Assembly (NCBI GenBank): GCA_020002185.1
Contig: JAHLWY010000252.1
Coordinates: 1 to 64,000 of the forward strand
DNA from: Paraescarpia echinospica
Lineage: Eukaryota > Annelida > Polychaeta > Sabellida > Siboglinidae
Reading direction: 5' to 3'
DNA length: 64,000 bases
Shown piece by piece: positions 1-12,815 of the stretch. The number at the start of each line of letters is the position of its first letter. Position 1 is the first letter of the stretch. The notes beneath the pieces were generated by a model. The model searched no databases. It was not told the DNA's origin and was given only the letters and a program-made list of their open reading frames with translations. The translations under genes and the position numbers were made by a program.

Positions 1-1499
1 CTTTCACCAGCTACCAGACTTTGGACGATTAAAAAGTACACAATATTTTATTAAACAGACTACGTTCGTTACGTAAATAATCATCACACTTCACACTTGG
101 ATTTAAAACAACTGGATTCGGGCAATCGCACTGAGGAAGCAGCTTTAAAGGTCGAACCATATAGTACGTGACGCTTTATTTGGACTTTTCTGAGAACCAA
201 ATTACATACGTTCGTTTTGCGAAAGAGTTCTTCTAACTATTATGGACACATCAATGTCGTCGCATACATGTGTTGATTCGTAATTCGCAGATACAATAAA
301 GGTACGCGTATCTACTTATAATCGAGCCTGCGTATGTATGTATGCATGCATGCATGCATGTACGTAAGTATGTATATAATTATGTATGTATACGGGTAGG
401 TTAACGTTTTTTTCTTAGACTGCTTGAACTTCGAGGGCCAAACTTTCAGGGAATCAACTACTACCCCACGAATAGGACGTAAGACCTGGATTTCTTTCAA
501 AATACCCTGTATATGTCAAAATTCTCACCTTTTGTGGGGTATATCAGTTGTTCGGAACGTAAACGTAATGTTCGCGTAAAATGTAAAACGTCACCTAACC
601 ATAGCATGAACCTGCGTCGTGGACTTGGCAACATGAAGAACGCGCTGACGCAGTAATGCTTATGTCGACCCTCATGCCAATACCGTAATAATATGAATAT
701 TATTTCACAATTCTACACTAATACGCCTAGGGCTAATCGATGGACATAAACATCACATTATCTCCGACCTTTGTCACTTTGAACTAACAGCGAGCATCTA
801 CGAGTGCGTTATTGTAGTTATGTGTTTTTTACATTTCGTAAATATTTCTATCACGACTGTCAACTACAGGGGCATCCCGTCAGGTGACAGTCAATGTTGC
901 TAGTTTGTGAGTATATCACCAACTGTCCTATACTTTTAATAGGTGTAATGATTGATGTGGTAACTGCATGGGTAATCGTGTCGATCGGGATTTGTGTCTA
1001 CCTATGCCTAATGCGGTTTCAACAATTGGACCCTTAGTTTCTTTTGGACAGACATTATCAGTCGTATTTTTTAATGGGAGGTAAACGTGTATACTGGTAG
1101 ATTGAAGACCCATTAAGGGCTTTCTTTAGCTGCTCCTAGAATACCTGTTCTGATCATGGAGTAAACGCTACGACCGCCGTTTGTAAGCGGTACCAGCGAA
1201 GTATAAGACAGCATATAGTAACAATTACATCTTTATATTGAAGGCATTGGGAGTTCGTTTTGTGTTGATAAGCTACAAACACAAAAGACACCTCTGATAC
1301 ATTCATATATACATACATACATACTACTCTTAAAGATTTCGGCACCGTGCATTTGCCTAGTCGTCGGGGTGGTCGTCATATCCGAAAATGTCCTGGACAC
1401 GACCTAAGTCAACGCACTAATATTTCTGACCTGGATTCGTGTTTATTGACTTCTCAAGTGGTCACGGGTAATCGGCCCCGTTCAAAGAGACAAAAATAG
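1..1499. other. Intergenic or 5' flank, no gene recognised
   Basis: I see no convincing coding region here. The open frames are short and unlike known families. A short microsatellite built from TGCA and GTAT units lies around 329-392, and a CATA run around 1308-1324. Confidence 0.6.
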
Positions 1500-3850
1500 A
1501 CTGGTTCAAACGCTATCAACCTGGTGCCCTGCAAGTGTCAGACTGGAGAGAGCACTGCTGAGTCTGTTTCCGTGAAGCTATCTGCTGCCCTACTCAACGC
1601 TCGTTCCGTCAAAAACAAAACCGCTGCACTTTTTGGATTATACGATTGTCCACGACCTAGAGGTGCTGTTTCTGACGGACACGTGGCTGAAACCAGGGGA
1701 CAGGGACCGCCTGGCTATAGCATAATCCACGTTCCCAGACAAACATGATATGGTGGCATTGGTATACTGTACAAGGGCTCGTTGAAACTCAGGCAGACAC
1801 TGAGTGATGAAGAGAGACAAACCTCATTTGAGTGTATGGAGGTTATGTTGTCTTCCACGGAAAATACACAGTACAGGATAATTGTCGCCTATCATCCTCC
1901 ATCAAAGCTCATATCAACGGCATCATTTTTGCAACAAGATACCAATAAAGATGCTTCATTTTTCTTGGATCTTATAAATTCTTATAATTTAACTGAGCGA
2001 CACCAGTCACACACCGACGTGGCCACACACTTGACCTAATTATTACCAGGTCATCTGAGGACAGTGTGACTGACGTCTTCGTGCAAGACAGTGCCCTGTC
2101 TGATATATGTGACAATTTTCCTGTTCACTTTTGCCTCTCAGGGAATAAACTTAAGCTAAAGAAGAGGGTTATCACATACAGGAAATACAGACATATTGAC
2201 ACATGCATATTCAAGAAAGACATACAAAATTCAATGCTACATTTGATATCTGTACCTGACCTACCGCTAGGTGAAGTTGTTGGGCATTACAACAGTGTCC
2301 TAGCAACACTTCAGGACGAGCACGCTCCAGCCAAACAACGCAGTGCGGTTATACGACCACAACCAGCTTGGTATACTGCAGATATCATGGAGGCCAAGAG
2401 GGTTCGCAAGAAAGCAGAGAGAAAATATCAGGAAACCGGACTTGTGGTGCATCTGCAGATATACAGAGATAAAGGGGGTGAATTGGCCAGGCTGATAAAC
2501 AACGCCAAGAAACAGCACTTCACTGAACGCTTGATTAACGCGCAATCTGATCCCAAATGTGTCTTCAAGGTCATTGATCGGCTGATGCATCGCAACATTC
2601 CGAGCGTCCTCCCAGTCATGACACTCCTGTTGAGATGACGGACAGATTTGCACACTTCTTCACACACAACATCACTAAGATCCGCAATGACTTGTCACAG
2701 GTGCGAAATCACCAGCTAGATTTACATGAACTGGTTTCACCTGATGAGAATATCACCTGCAATTTGTCAGAATTCACCCCTGTCTCAGAAACTGAGATCA
2801 CAAAATTGGTCGTACAATCTCCTTCAGAATCATGCGGCTTAGATTCACTTCCGACGGGGCTTTTGAAAGACAACCTCGATCAATTGTTGCAGATGCTGAT
2901 TCAAATTGTAAACCGTTCCATGTAATCTGGGATTGTATATGACTCTTTGAATAAGGCCTTGGTGACGTATGCTGAAAAAGAACAATCTTGATATCGAGCT
3001 ACTGAAGAACTTCCGATCAGTGTCGAATATATCATTCATCTAGAGGCTGTTAGAATGTACAGTGGCATGTCGACTCAACACCTACCTACATGTCTGAACG
3101 CGGATTGCACGAGGTTATCCAGTCAGCCTACAAGAAACACCACAGTACTGACACAGCGCTCCTCCGGATCAGTCACGATGTGCTCCGCGCCGTGAACAGC
3201 AACAAATGTGCTCCCCAAATGCTACTCGACATGTCAGCAGCGTTCGATACAGTGGACCATTCAGTGCTCCTCTTCAGATTGCATACTAGACTGGGCACCT
3301 ATGGGACAGCCCTCTCGTGGTTCAGGTCGTACCTAACCAACAGAAAGCAGTCAGTCCTCATCCAGGGGGCATCATCCAGCTGTCAGCGTCTGGACTTTGG
3401 GATACCCCAGGGCTCTGTACTGGGGCCTGCATTTTTTTCTGTCTACACCCTACCGCTGTGGAACAACATATCCCTATCCATTCGTCAGGCTCCATCGACG
3501 GTTGTATTCAAAAGAACAGTTAAAGACTTACTTGTTTTGCAAAGCTTTTTAGTACAGTTTTAATTATTTATGACATTTTATATAAAACACCTGCATTGTT
3601 CATAGATAGTTATGTAGGTGTTTATTTTATAGTTACTTTAGTTAGATATACTTTATTTACTTATTTATAGATCTTAGACATCTAGTTTTAATTTTCCATA
3701 GTTTTTTGTATTTAGATATATACTAATTTTGTTGTTGTTGAGGTTTTTAATGTGTATTTGTATGTATCGCTTCAATGAATTTGTGAAGCGTCTTTGAGCA
3801 GTTTAGGCTGAAAGCGGCGCTATATAAATATGCATATATTATTATTATTA
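1500..3850 (+). mobile_element. L2-like non-LTR retrotransposon, decayed
   Basis: Pieces of one LINE ORF2 run in order. An endonuclease start (LLNARSVKNK) lies near 1588 and a frameshift follows near 1645. The linker region is open at 2066-2638 and the reverse transcriptase fingers at 2635-2925. The palm at 3090-3455 carries LLDMSAAFDTVDHSVLL and GIPQGSVLGPAFF. Right after this motif the frame runs into a C-terminal tail (LWNNISLSIRQA). The catalytic FADD region is therefore lost in an internal deletion near 3450. The 3' end has a GGCGCTATATAAAT-type stem and an ATT-repeat tail at 3838-3850, which is usual for the L2/CR1 group. The clade is inferred from motif style. The copy cannot encode an active enzyme. 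Confidence 0.85.
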
Positions 3851-4040
3851 TGTTTGTATGTATTTATGTATTTATTACATACATGCGTACGTACGTACGT
3901 TCACACGTATACATGCATACATACATGCATACATACGTGCGTGCATGCGTGCGTGCGTACGTGCGTACGTATATACATACACACACATACATACATACAT
4001 ACATACATACATGCACACACACACACATACATACATACGG
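3850..4040. repeat. CATA/CGTA-type microsatellite
   Basis: Degenerate tetranucleotide repeats (CATA, CGTA, CATG, CACA) join the tail of the L2-like LINE to the 5' truncation point of the next LINE. The open frames here on both strands are repeat translations. Confidence 0.9.
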
Positions 4041-5612
4041 ATAATGGTCGCTAAGAAAATAAGGGCTATGAAGGATACAAAATCACCAGGAGTGGATGGG
4101 ATTCCGCCCAAACTACTATTGGAAATAGTAGAACAAATTAGCGTACCGCTTGCAACTGTTTTCAATTTGGCATTAGAAGGGGGAGTGGTTCCTTTAGAAT
4201 GGGAAGAGGCAAACATTATACCGTTATTTAAAAAGGTTCGAGAAACAAGTCAAACAATTATAAACCAGTGAGTTTAACATCAGTGATTTGCAAATTATTA
4301 GAAAGACTAATTAAAGATCACATGGTGGATTTTCTTGTTAAACATAACTTCATAAACCCATCTCAACATGGGTTTTTTAAAGCGAGGTCATGCTTAACAA
4401 TTATGTTATGTTTTTGGAAGACATCCCTAAGTGGGTAGATGAGGGATCACCAGTAGATATCGTCTACCTAGATTTTCAAAAAGCTTTCGACAAAGTATCA
4501 CATCAAAGATTACTGCTTAAACTAAAGGCCCATGGCATAGGAAATGGTATAATAAACTGGATAGAAAATGGCTGATTGACAGAAGACAACGTGTAGTAGT
4601 TGATGGGGAGGCTTCAAACTGGAAAGCGGTATTGAGTGGGGTACCACAGAGATCAGTTCAAGGACGTATATTATTCTTAGTATATATCAACGATTTGGAT
4701 GATGTGTTGAAATTGCGGATGATACAAAACTGTTTAGAAGGATTAAAATTGATGGAGATAGACAACATTTACAAGATGATCTAGACAAGTTGATCAAATG
4801 GTCTGAAAAGTGGCAAATGGTGTTCAATTTTGGGAAATGTAAATGCCTCCACGCAGGACATGGGAATGAAGAGGTAGAATATACAATGGGGGGCACTGTA
4901 CTAAGTACTACTGTAAAAGAAAAGACTTAGGGTTAACTATTAGTGCTGATATGAAGGTTTCAGAGCAGTGCGGAATTGCAGCTTCAAAGGGAAATCAAAT
5001 CCTTGGATTAATTAGGCGAAACATAACGCATAAGGAAAAAGAGCTAATAATACCGCTGTACAAAACAATAGTTATGCCTCATTTAGAATATTGTATTCAA
5101 GCGTGGAGGCCATATCGCAGGAAGGACATAGATATGCTAGAAAGAGTGCAGAGGAGAGTAACTAAAATGATACCAAAATTGAGGGATCTTAGTTACGAAA
5201 TACGCCTAAAAAATGCGGCTTAACAACGCTAGAGACAAGGAGATTGAACGGAAATCAGATAGAAGTGTTTAAAATAATGAATGGTTATGAAAATATTGAT
5301 AGAAATATTTTTGTTCAGTTAAGAAAGATAGAAGGACTAGAGGACATGAAGTTACATATACAAAGGTGCAGTGTAGATTAGATATAAGAAAGTTCTCATT
5401 TTCACAAAGGACTGTAAATAAATGGAACTGATTATCTGCTGATTGTGTGGGTGCTAGTAGCGTGAATATGTTTAAAAATAAAATCGACACATACCTCAGA
5501 AGGGCGGGATACACACAGATAAAAGGGTCGGATTCTCGATAAGCAAAATGGCTTCCTTGTCCACCTGCCACCTAGAGTTAATTCTCTGGGTGGCAATCTT
5601 GTTAAATACAAG
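4041..5612 (+). mobile_element. CR1-like LINE, 5'-truncated copy
   Basis: This copy matches the LINE at 34.1-35.7 kb almost base for base over the RT region. It starts inside ORF2 at KIRAMKDTKSPGVDGIPPKL (4048 on). It shows the CR1-style motifs YLDFQKAFDKVSHQRL and YINDLDD. The C-terminal maturase-like segment is at 4951-5223. Several frameshifts and stops break it, for example near 4250, 4573 and 4925. The 3' end carries the family signature CTGGGTGGCAATCTTGTTAA at 5587-5606. The junction with the upstream microsatellite looks like 5' truncation during insertion. Confidence 0.9.
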
Positions 5613-5830
5613 CATCAAACTTTTCCCACAGCTTCCTTAGGTTGTTAGCTTTAACTCGTTAGCTTTATCTTTTTGATCGGAATCAGCAATTATTCTGGGT
5701 GGGTCCATTATGTGTCACCTCCATCAAACAAAATCTGCCTTTTTTAGCATATAGATACAATCATGGTAACGTCACCAAACGTTTTTATCTACTTCTTATT
5801 TTAGTACCTTTAACTTTTTGATCGGAGTCA
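5613..5830. other. Spacer with possible terminal repeat of a DNA element
   Basis: No gene. The segment near 5670-5710 (TTTTTGATCGGAATCAGCAA ... GGGTGGGTCCAT) is inverted relative to 7751-7795 (ATGGACCCACC ... TTGCTGACTCCGATCAGAAA). A related GATCGGAGTCA motif recurs near 5820. This may mark the ends of a decayed element spanning about 5670-7800. Confidence 0.4.
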
Positions 5831-6640
5831 TTTAAAGTGGCAGAGTCACACAAAGAAAATAGCAATAAAATAACTAAAACAATACAAATTATAAATAAAC
5901 AACACTTTTTTCCACTTCAAACATTATATATTATCTATTATTCTCGATTTCTCCCTCATATTAATGATGGTATCTTCTTATGGGGTCATCAAGCACATCA
6001 ACATTTCAAATTACAGAAAAAAGCTATGCGAATAATATCCCTAAGTAAATACAATGCTCACACAAGTCGTATTTATACAACACTTCAATTCCTAACCTTA
6101 GATGACATTTATAGACTCCAACAAATAAAATTCTACTATAAATTAATTAACTATCAGTTACCCGAATATTTCAAAGTTATTCCTTGCACACACAATTATG
6201 TCATTCATCAATACAACACACGTAACCAAAATGATCAGCGTATGCCTAGAGTCAAACGTGAATTTGCAAAAAATGCATCAGATATCGCATAGTTGAGACA
6301 TTTAATGATACACCAGACATTATTATTCAGAAAATGTATACACACAGTCAACGTGATTTCTCAAGTTACATCAAAGATTACATTATTCTAAATTATGAAT
6401 CATGCAACTTTATCCATAATTGTTATATTTGTAATTCTTAAAGCAATGACTATAATTTAATATTCTGATCATACTATGTACATGTTGTTATTGTTTACAT
6501 TTGTGGGGTGGCTCCCGTGCTAGCGACAATATATGTCTTAACGGGAGTCTCCCCAACCTTACAGATTATTCATATTACCAATGTAACAATGTATATAATG
6601 TGTATGTGGACAAGGTCAAATATATTTAATCTTGTCTGCC
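5831..6640 (+). mobile_element. 3' end of a Jockey-group-like LINE
   Basis: The open frame 5837-6292 (151 aa) is the C-terminal segment of a LINE ORF2. It has the motifs KAMRIISLSKYNAHTSRI and QIKFYYKLINYQLPEYFKVI. It is followed by a 3' UTR with GGTGGCTCCCGTGCTAGCGA near 6510 and a GTATGTGGACAAGGTC end near 6610. The same UTR appears on the minus strand at 10560-10680, so these are two copies of one family. The 5' part, including the catalytic RT, is missing. The clade assignment is tentative. Confidence 0.75.
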
Positions 6641-7239
6641 AAACATTGCCCAAGAATACTGACGTCGTATTGCACCTCGTCTAAACCGTAGAAATTGACA
6701 AGGACATCGATTGATATTTTCACAGAGCACGACAGATGCCGTTACCATTACAATGAATAAAGTTATTGCCTGTCCCAAAGGCTATCCAAATGTAATCAGA
6801 CTGAGTAGCTCGTGTTTCTTAATTATCGGAAGCAGAAGAACACCCTTCTCCACAGTGCGTATCAAATACGAGTTGGTCCCCTTTCCAAAACAGTCTACGC
6901 CTGGACCAGCAGTGGCGAGTCAGTCTCCTCAAAGCAACACTGTAGCATATAGTTGTACCTATTGACAATCACTGAGTTTTCTGGTGTGGGAAACATTTCA
7001 TTTCAACCGGAGTATTGGAGATTTGGTGAAGAGAAATTCAAATAGCTCATGTTTCTTGGTGACGTACATCGCAACGGAATTATACCCAGTTTATTAGCTC
7101 CATATTGTCCCTGGTTACTTCATCCAAGTCTCTTTACCACGCAACTCACTTTTGGATTATTTGATGCTGCTGGGGAGGAATAACAACAGTGTCTGCAGAC
7201 ACATCAAATCTGGTGATGTTGGTTGCGGAAAGGAGATGG
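6641..7239. other. No gene recognised
   Basis: One 84-codon plus-strand frame (6711-6965) has no recognisable motif and no supporting context. I see no repeat structure. Confidence 0.5.
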
Positions 7240-7901
7240 GAAGGACCGATGGCTTTTCCCTTATCCCTTGAAAGAATTAAACAACGACATATAGCGAAAA
7301 ATTTGAAAATGTATGGACCCACCTAAAATGTGATGATGCCAATAACAAAATATCTCTGTAACATATGTCATGGGAAAGTGTAAAAAGAGGCTTTAACTTT
7401 AGGGCTAAGGGTTCAGTGGGGGGATGAACAATTATGGACCCATACAAAATATGTGCTAATTCGTACGAAATATTGAAATCGTGTTTTCTTGGAAGAAAGT
7501 AGTAAAACAACTAGGTGCTTTTATTCGGTAAGCCCCATATAATTCCATCACAAAATGTAGTAAAAAGGCATATTTAGGTCCAGTTACAGGGAAAAAAATG
7601 ATGGACCTATTTTGTTACCTACAATCAAAACGTTAGATATTGTTTTTTAATGAAGAACACAACAATATTTTGCTCTTTTATCCGGTCTGTACCACATCTC
7701 CTACAAAATATAGTAATATGGCATGTATCTATTAAAAAGGGGGCGAATACTTATGGACCCACCTAAAACAAATTGCTGACTCCGATCAGAAAGTGAAATC
7801 TTATTGTTCAAGGATAACATATTGGTGCATTTATCCGGTTTTACCCCATCAAGTTGTATTGCGTAACTATACATTTGCGCATGGTTAAATACACACATAC
7901 A

Positions 7902-7935
<34 letters not shown>

Positions 7936-8010
7936 AACACAACTGTACGTGTTTACGAAACAAAATTTATAGTAGATCTTGTACATTTTCATGCTTTTAT
8001 CTGGCAAGAA
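7240..8010. repeat. Diverged tandem repeat, about 155 bp per unit
   Basis: Four imperfect copies of a motif like TGCTTTTATCCGG occur at about 7517, 7673, 7823 and 7992. A companion motif, ATGGACCCA/ATGGACCTA, occurs at about 7313, 7434, 7603 and 7752. Spacing is roughly 120-170 bp. An AT microsatellite lies at 7905-7933. The unit may belong to a decayed DNA element (see 5613-5830). Confidence 0.5.
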
Positions 8011-8382
8011 AAATGTGGCCTTTTATTTAACAAATCGGACTAAAATGGATTACCTCATAACAGTCCTCGCATTGGTATGGCTGAATGAGAAAACACATTT
8101 AACTGCTAGTGACAAACCCTGAAACATTTCAGTGACTGACATCTCACAAAATACAACGAATACGCATTTCGGATTTGCATGTATGGCACAGGCGCCGACG
8201 TGTAAATTTATAGTCAGATTCATACAACCAATCCGAGTAGTCGGAGCAGTGGCTCCACTCTGTGGACAACTGTCAACCAGGTTAAAAGCATTAAGAAACG
8301 CGTGGCGCCGATAGCGGCGTCTATCTAAACCACATTACGGAAGTATGTTCGTCTTTCTAGTTGGGTGTCACTAATTTAAGTT

Positions 8383-8464
8383 ATGGCTTATAAGTTGCAA
8401 AACTGTCTCTCTAAACTTATAACAACATATCTCACTGCACTGATCATTTGGACATCTTTTCCAG
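8383..8464 (+). CDS. IgSF receptor exon 1: signal peptide
   Basis: The exon opens with ATG at 8383 and encodes 27 residues plus one base. A hydrophobic core (LITTYLTALIIWTSF) is typical of a secretory signal peptide. It ends at a strong donor, CCAG|GTAAGT, at 8464/8465. The phase is 1, which matches the phase-1 acceptor of the Ig1 exon at 17125. Joining them makes a Val codon and leads directly into the Ig1 domain. No other exon between 8465 and 17124 was seen. The distance of 8.7 kb and the lack of a clear upstream TATA box leave some doubt. The 5' UTR and promoter lie somewhere upstream of 8383. Confidence 0.72.
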
Positions 8465-8584
8465 GTAAGTGGAAATATATTGCCATTTTCATTGGCATTA
8501 TTCAAAGAAGACACTGGACCTGGCAGTTGTGCATATCTCAGGCTGAGGCTGAGATTAGCATACATCCATGTAAATAACATACAT

Positions 8585-10552
8585 CTAACATAAATATACA
8601 CCTGACAGTATCATACACCTGACAGTGACACACAACTGACAGTAACCTATAGCTGACAGTAACCTATAAATTAAACACCTGGCCGTAACACACAATTGAT
8701 AATAACAGTCAAGTGAGTAACATAACCTACACAGTGACACACACTTCTCAGTGACACACCTCACAGTGATACAACCTCACAGTGACATACACCTCACAGT
8801 GACACACACCTCACAGTGACACACACTTCTCAGTGACACACACTTCTCAGTGACACACCTCACAGTGACATACACCTCACAGTGACACACACCTCACAGT
8901 GACATACACCTCACAGTAACAAACACCTCACGGTGACATACTCCTCACAATGACACACACCTAACAGTGACACACACCTCACAGTGACATACACCTCGCA
9001 GTGACATACACCTCACATGTGACACACACTTCACAGTGACGCACAACTCACAGTGACACACACCTCACAGTGACACACACCTCACAGTGACATACACCTC
9101 ACAGTGACACACACCTCACAGTCAAACACACCGCAGAGTGACATACACCTCACATGTGATACACAACTGACAGTAACCTATAAATTAAACACCTGGCCGT
9201 AACACACAATTGATAATAACAGTCAAGTGAGTAACATAACCTACACAGTGACACACACTTCTCAGTGACACACACTTCTCAGTGACACACCTCACAGTGA
9301 TACAACCTCACAGTGACATACACCTCACAGTGACACACACCTCACAGTGATACACACTTCTCAGTGACACACCTCACAGTGATACAACCTCACAGTGACA
9401 TACACCTCACAGTGACACACACCTCACAGTGACACACACTTCTCAGTGACACACCTCACAGTGATACAACCTCACAGTGACATACACCTCACAGTGACAC
9501 ACACCTCACAGTGACATACACCTCACAGTAACAAACACCTCACGGTGACATACTCCTCACAGTGACATACACCTCACATGTGATACACAACTGACAGTAA
9601 CCTATAAATTAAACACCTGGCCGTAACACACAATTGATAATAACAGTCAAGTGAGTAACATAACCTACACAGTGACACACACTTCTCAGTGACACACACT
9701 TCTCAGTGACACACCTCACAGTGATACAACCTCACAGTGACATACACCTCACAGTGACACACACCTCACAGTGACACACACTTCTCAGTGACACACCTCA
9801 CAGTGATACAACCTCACAGTGACATACACCTCACAGTGACACACACCTCACAGTGACATACACCTCACAGTAACAAACACCTCACGGTGACATACTCCTC
9901 ACAGTGACACACACCTAACAGTGACACACACCTCACAGTGACATACACCTCGCAGTGACATACACCTCACATGTGACACACTTCACAGTGACGCACACCT
10001 CACAGTGACACACACCTCACAGTGACACACACCTCACAGTGACATACACCTCACATGTGATACACACCTCACAATGACATACACCTCACAATGACATACA
10101 CCTCACAGTGACTCACACCTCACAGTGACACACACCTTTCAGTGACACACACCTCACAGTCAAACACACCGCAGAGTGACATACACCTAACATGTGATAC
10201 ACACCTCACAGTGATGTACACCTCACAGTGGCACACACCTCAGTGACACACACCTCACAGTGACAGACACCTCACAATGACATATACCTCACATGTGACA
10301 CACACCTCATAGTGACATATACCTCACAGTGACACACACCTCACAGTGACACAAACCTCACAGTGATATACACCTCACAGTGACACAAACCTCACAGGGA
10401 CACAAAAATATCAGTGATACACACCACATAGGGACACCCCCCACTGTGACACACATCCCACAGTGGCTCACAATTCACAGTGACACAAACCTCATAGTGA
10501 CACGCACCACACAGGTACACACACATCACAGTAACAAAAACCTCAGAGTGAT
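8585..10552. repeat. Minisatellite block 1 (about 17 bp unit) in intron 1
   Basis: Hundreds of copies of a unit like CACACCTCACAGTGACA form the array. A longer landmark (AACCTATAAATTAAACACCT) recurs at about 8661, 9174 and 9598. The array therefore also has a higher-order repeat of about 510 and 425 bp. The array continues at 12816 after a LINE insertion. Open frames here are repeat translations. Confidence 0.95.
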
Positions 10553-12815
10553 TAAAGATTCAATTTATTTGACCGTGTCCACATACACATTATATACATT
10601 AATACATTGGTAATATGAATAATATGAAAGGTCGGGGAGACTTCTGTTAAGACATGTTGTCGCTAGTGTGGGAGCAACCCCACAAATGTAAACAATAACA
10701 ACATGTACATAGTATGATGAGATTAGTAAATTATAATTATTGCTTTAAGAATTAAAAATACAGCTATTATGGATTAACAGCATGATTCATAATTTACAAT
10801 AATGTAATTTGTTATGTAACTTGAGGAACCAGAAACTAGACTGTGCATACATTTTCTGAATGATCATGTCTGGTGTTTTATTAACTGTCTCAACTATGCG
10901 ATATCTAATGCATTTTTTGGCAAATTCATGTTTAATTCTAAGCATATGCAGACAATTTTATTTACGTGTGTTGTGTTGATAAATGTCATAGTTGTGTGTG
11001 CAAGGAATAACTTTGAAATATTCGGGTAACTGATTATTAATTAATTTGTAGTAGATTTTGGCAAAGTTGCTGGATGTCTTCCAACTTTAGTAATTGAAAT
11101 GTTTCAGAAACAGGACTTGTGTGAGCATTGTGTTTACTTAGAGATATTATTCACATTGTTTTTTTCTGTAATTTGAAAATTTGATGTGCCTGATGACCCC
11201 ATAAAAGGACACCATAATTAATATAAGGGAGAATAAACGATTTATACATAATATATAATGTTTGATGTGCTAAAAGTGTTTCTTTTTATTTATAATTCTT
11301 ATTGTTTTAGTTATTTTATTTGCTATTTTGTTTGTGTGACTCTGAAAGTTTAAATGGTTATTCATGGTATGCCTACAAAATTGAAATCATTTACACCTTC
11401 AATGTTTGTCCCATCTATTTGTCATAGAGGGTACTCTATTTTATTTTGAGGTACAGTGTATATCAATCATCAATTTAGTTTTTTGGTATTTTTTTAGTGA
11501 AAGTTTTTTGCATTCAACCAATTGCTAACGTTTTGTGATTTCTTTTTTAATATTTTCACTTTGCATTTGGCCTTCTGAAACTTTAAATAACCTTAGTGTA
11601 TTAGTAGGGTAGTGTCACAAGTTACGAATTTAAAAACGTTGCTCGAAAATGCTATGTCATCGATATATGTAATAAACAAGAGTGGTCATAAACATGAATG
11701 CCAGTGGTGATAACTGTTTCTTTAGACATAACATTTTCAGTTTTTACATATTGTTTATGATTGTGTAAATAACTTCTGTAACGACCAAGTAGCATATCAT
11801 TTAATCCATTGTAATTTAACTTACGTATCAATATATTATGATCAATTGTGTCAAACCCTTTTGATAAATCAAGGTATATATTAATTGGCATAGCCAATGT
11901 ATCAAGCTCTTGCATAATTCTATCCGTAAAGGTCGAGAGTCGCAAATTCAGTAGAATGTTTCTTTCTAAAACCGTATTGGCTATTATTGTATAATATATT
12001 GGAATGGAAATATTTGTGTATTTGATCAAACATAATCCTTTCAATTTTTTTTTTAAATAGCTGGCAAGATTGAAATAGGACGATAATTGTGAAGTTTAGA
12101 ATGATAACCATTTTTGAAAAGGGGAATACATTTTTTATTTGTTTTGAATTACCCCATTATGGATTGATTGGTAATTAGGGTGATTGCTTTGCTAATATCA
12201 TGTTTTATAAATGTTTTGATTTTGATTGATATACCATCTATTCCGCATCTTGATTTTGGAAGTAAGCAATCGGTTATGCTGACAGCAGTATCTACTTCAA
12301 TTGGTTTAAAACCGAAGGTGTGAAATGTTGGGTTTTTCAAATAATCTTATAGGATTTACCATCAGTTGTAGTTAACTTAGAGGCTAGAGTTGGACCAATA
12401 TTTGTAAAAAAATTGAGTGAAATTTATTTGCAATAATGCATTTATCGCCTACCATTTCTCCATCCACTTTGAACGAATCCTGAAATTTTTTTTTCTTTGC
12501 TTTTTAAAATAATTTCTTTAACTAAGCACCACATATTTTCAACATCATGTTTATGCTTTTCAATACTGGACAGATAGTGCATTTGCTTATCCAATCCAAT
12601 GTTTCTTTTAAGAATTATTATAAGTATGCTAGTTAGTTCTGAGTTGACGGTATTAATCCGTAATTACCGGACTCTGTTTTATTCTTGCATACAATTAATT
12701 TCTAAACTTAGTTGACCTAATAATGCCCTGAGTAATCCAAGGTGCTTTCCTATGTTTATATTTATAAAATTTTTTTATTTTAATAGGCAAGATCTTTTCT
12801 GCTGTACTAAAAAAT
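10553..12815 (-). mobile_element. Jockey-group-like LINE inserted in the minisatellite
   Basis: Reading the minus strand from 12815 down, one finds a linker segment (KAPWITQGIIRSTKFRN). Next come RT fingers (SRCGIDGISIKIKTF, near 12240) and a palm with YLDLSKGFDTIDHNILIRKL near 11870. The C-terminal region follows near 11000-11150, then a 3' UTR shared with the copy at 5831-6640. Frames are broken in many places, so it is a dead copy. It is flanked on both sides by the same minisatellite, which shows it landed inside a pre-existing array. Confidence 0.85.

Noticed and set aside
3830..4271. Tyr/His/Thr-rich frames on both strands
   Set aside because: Translations of the CATA/CGTA microsatellite.
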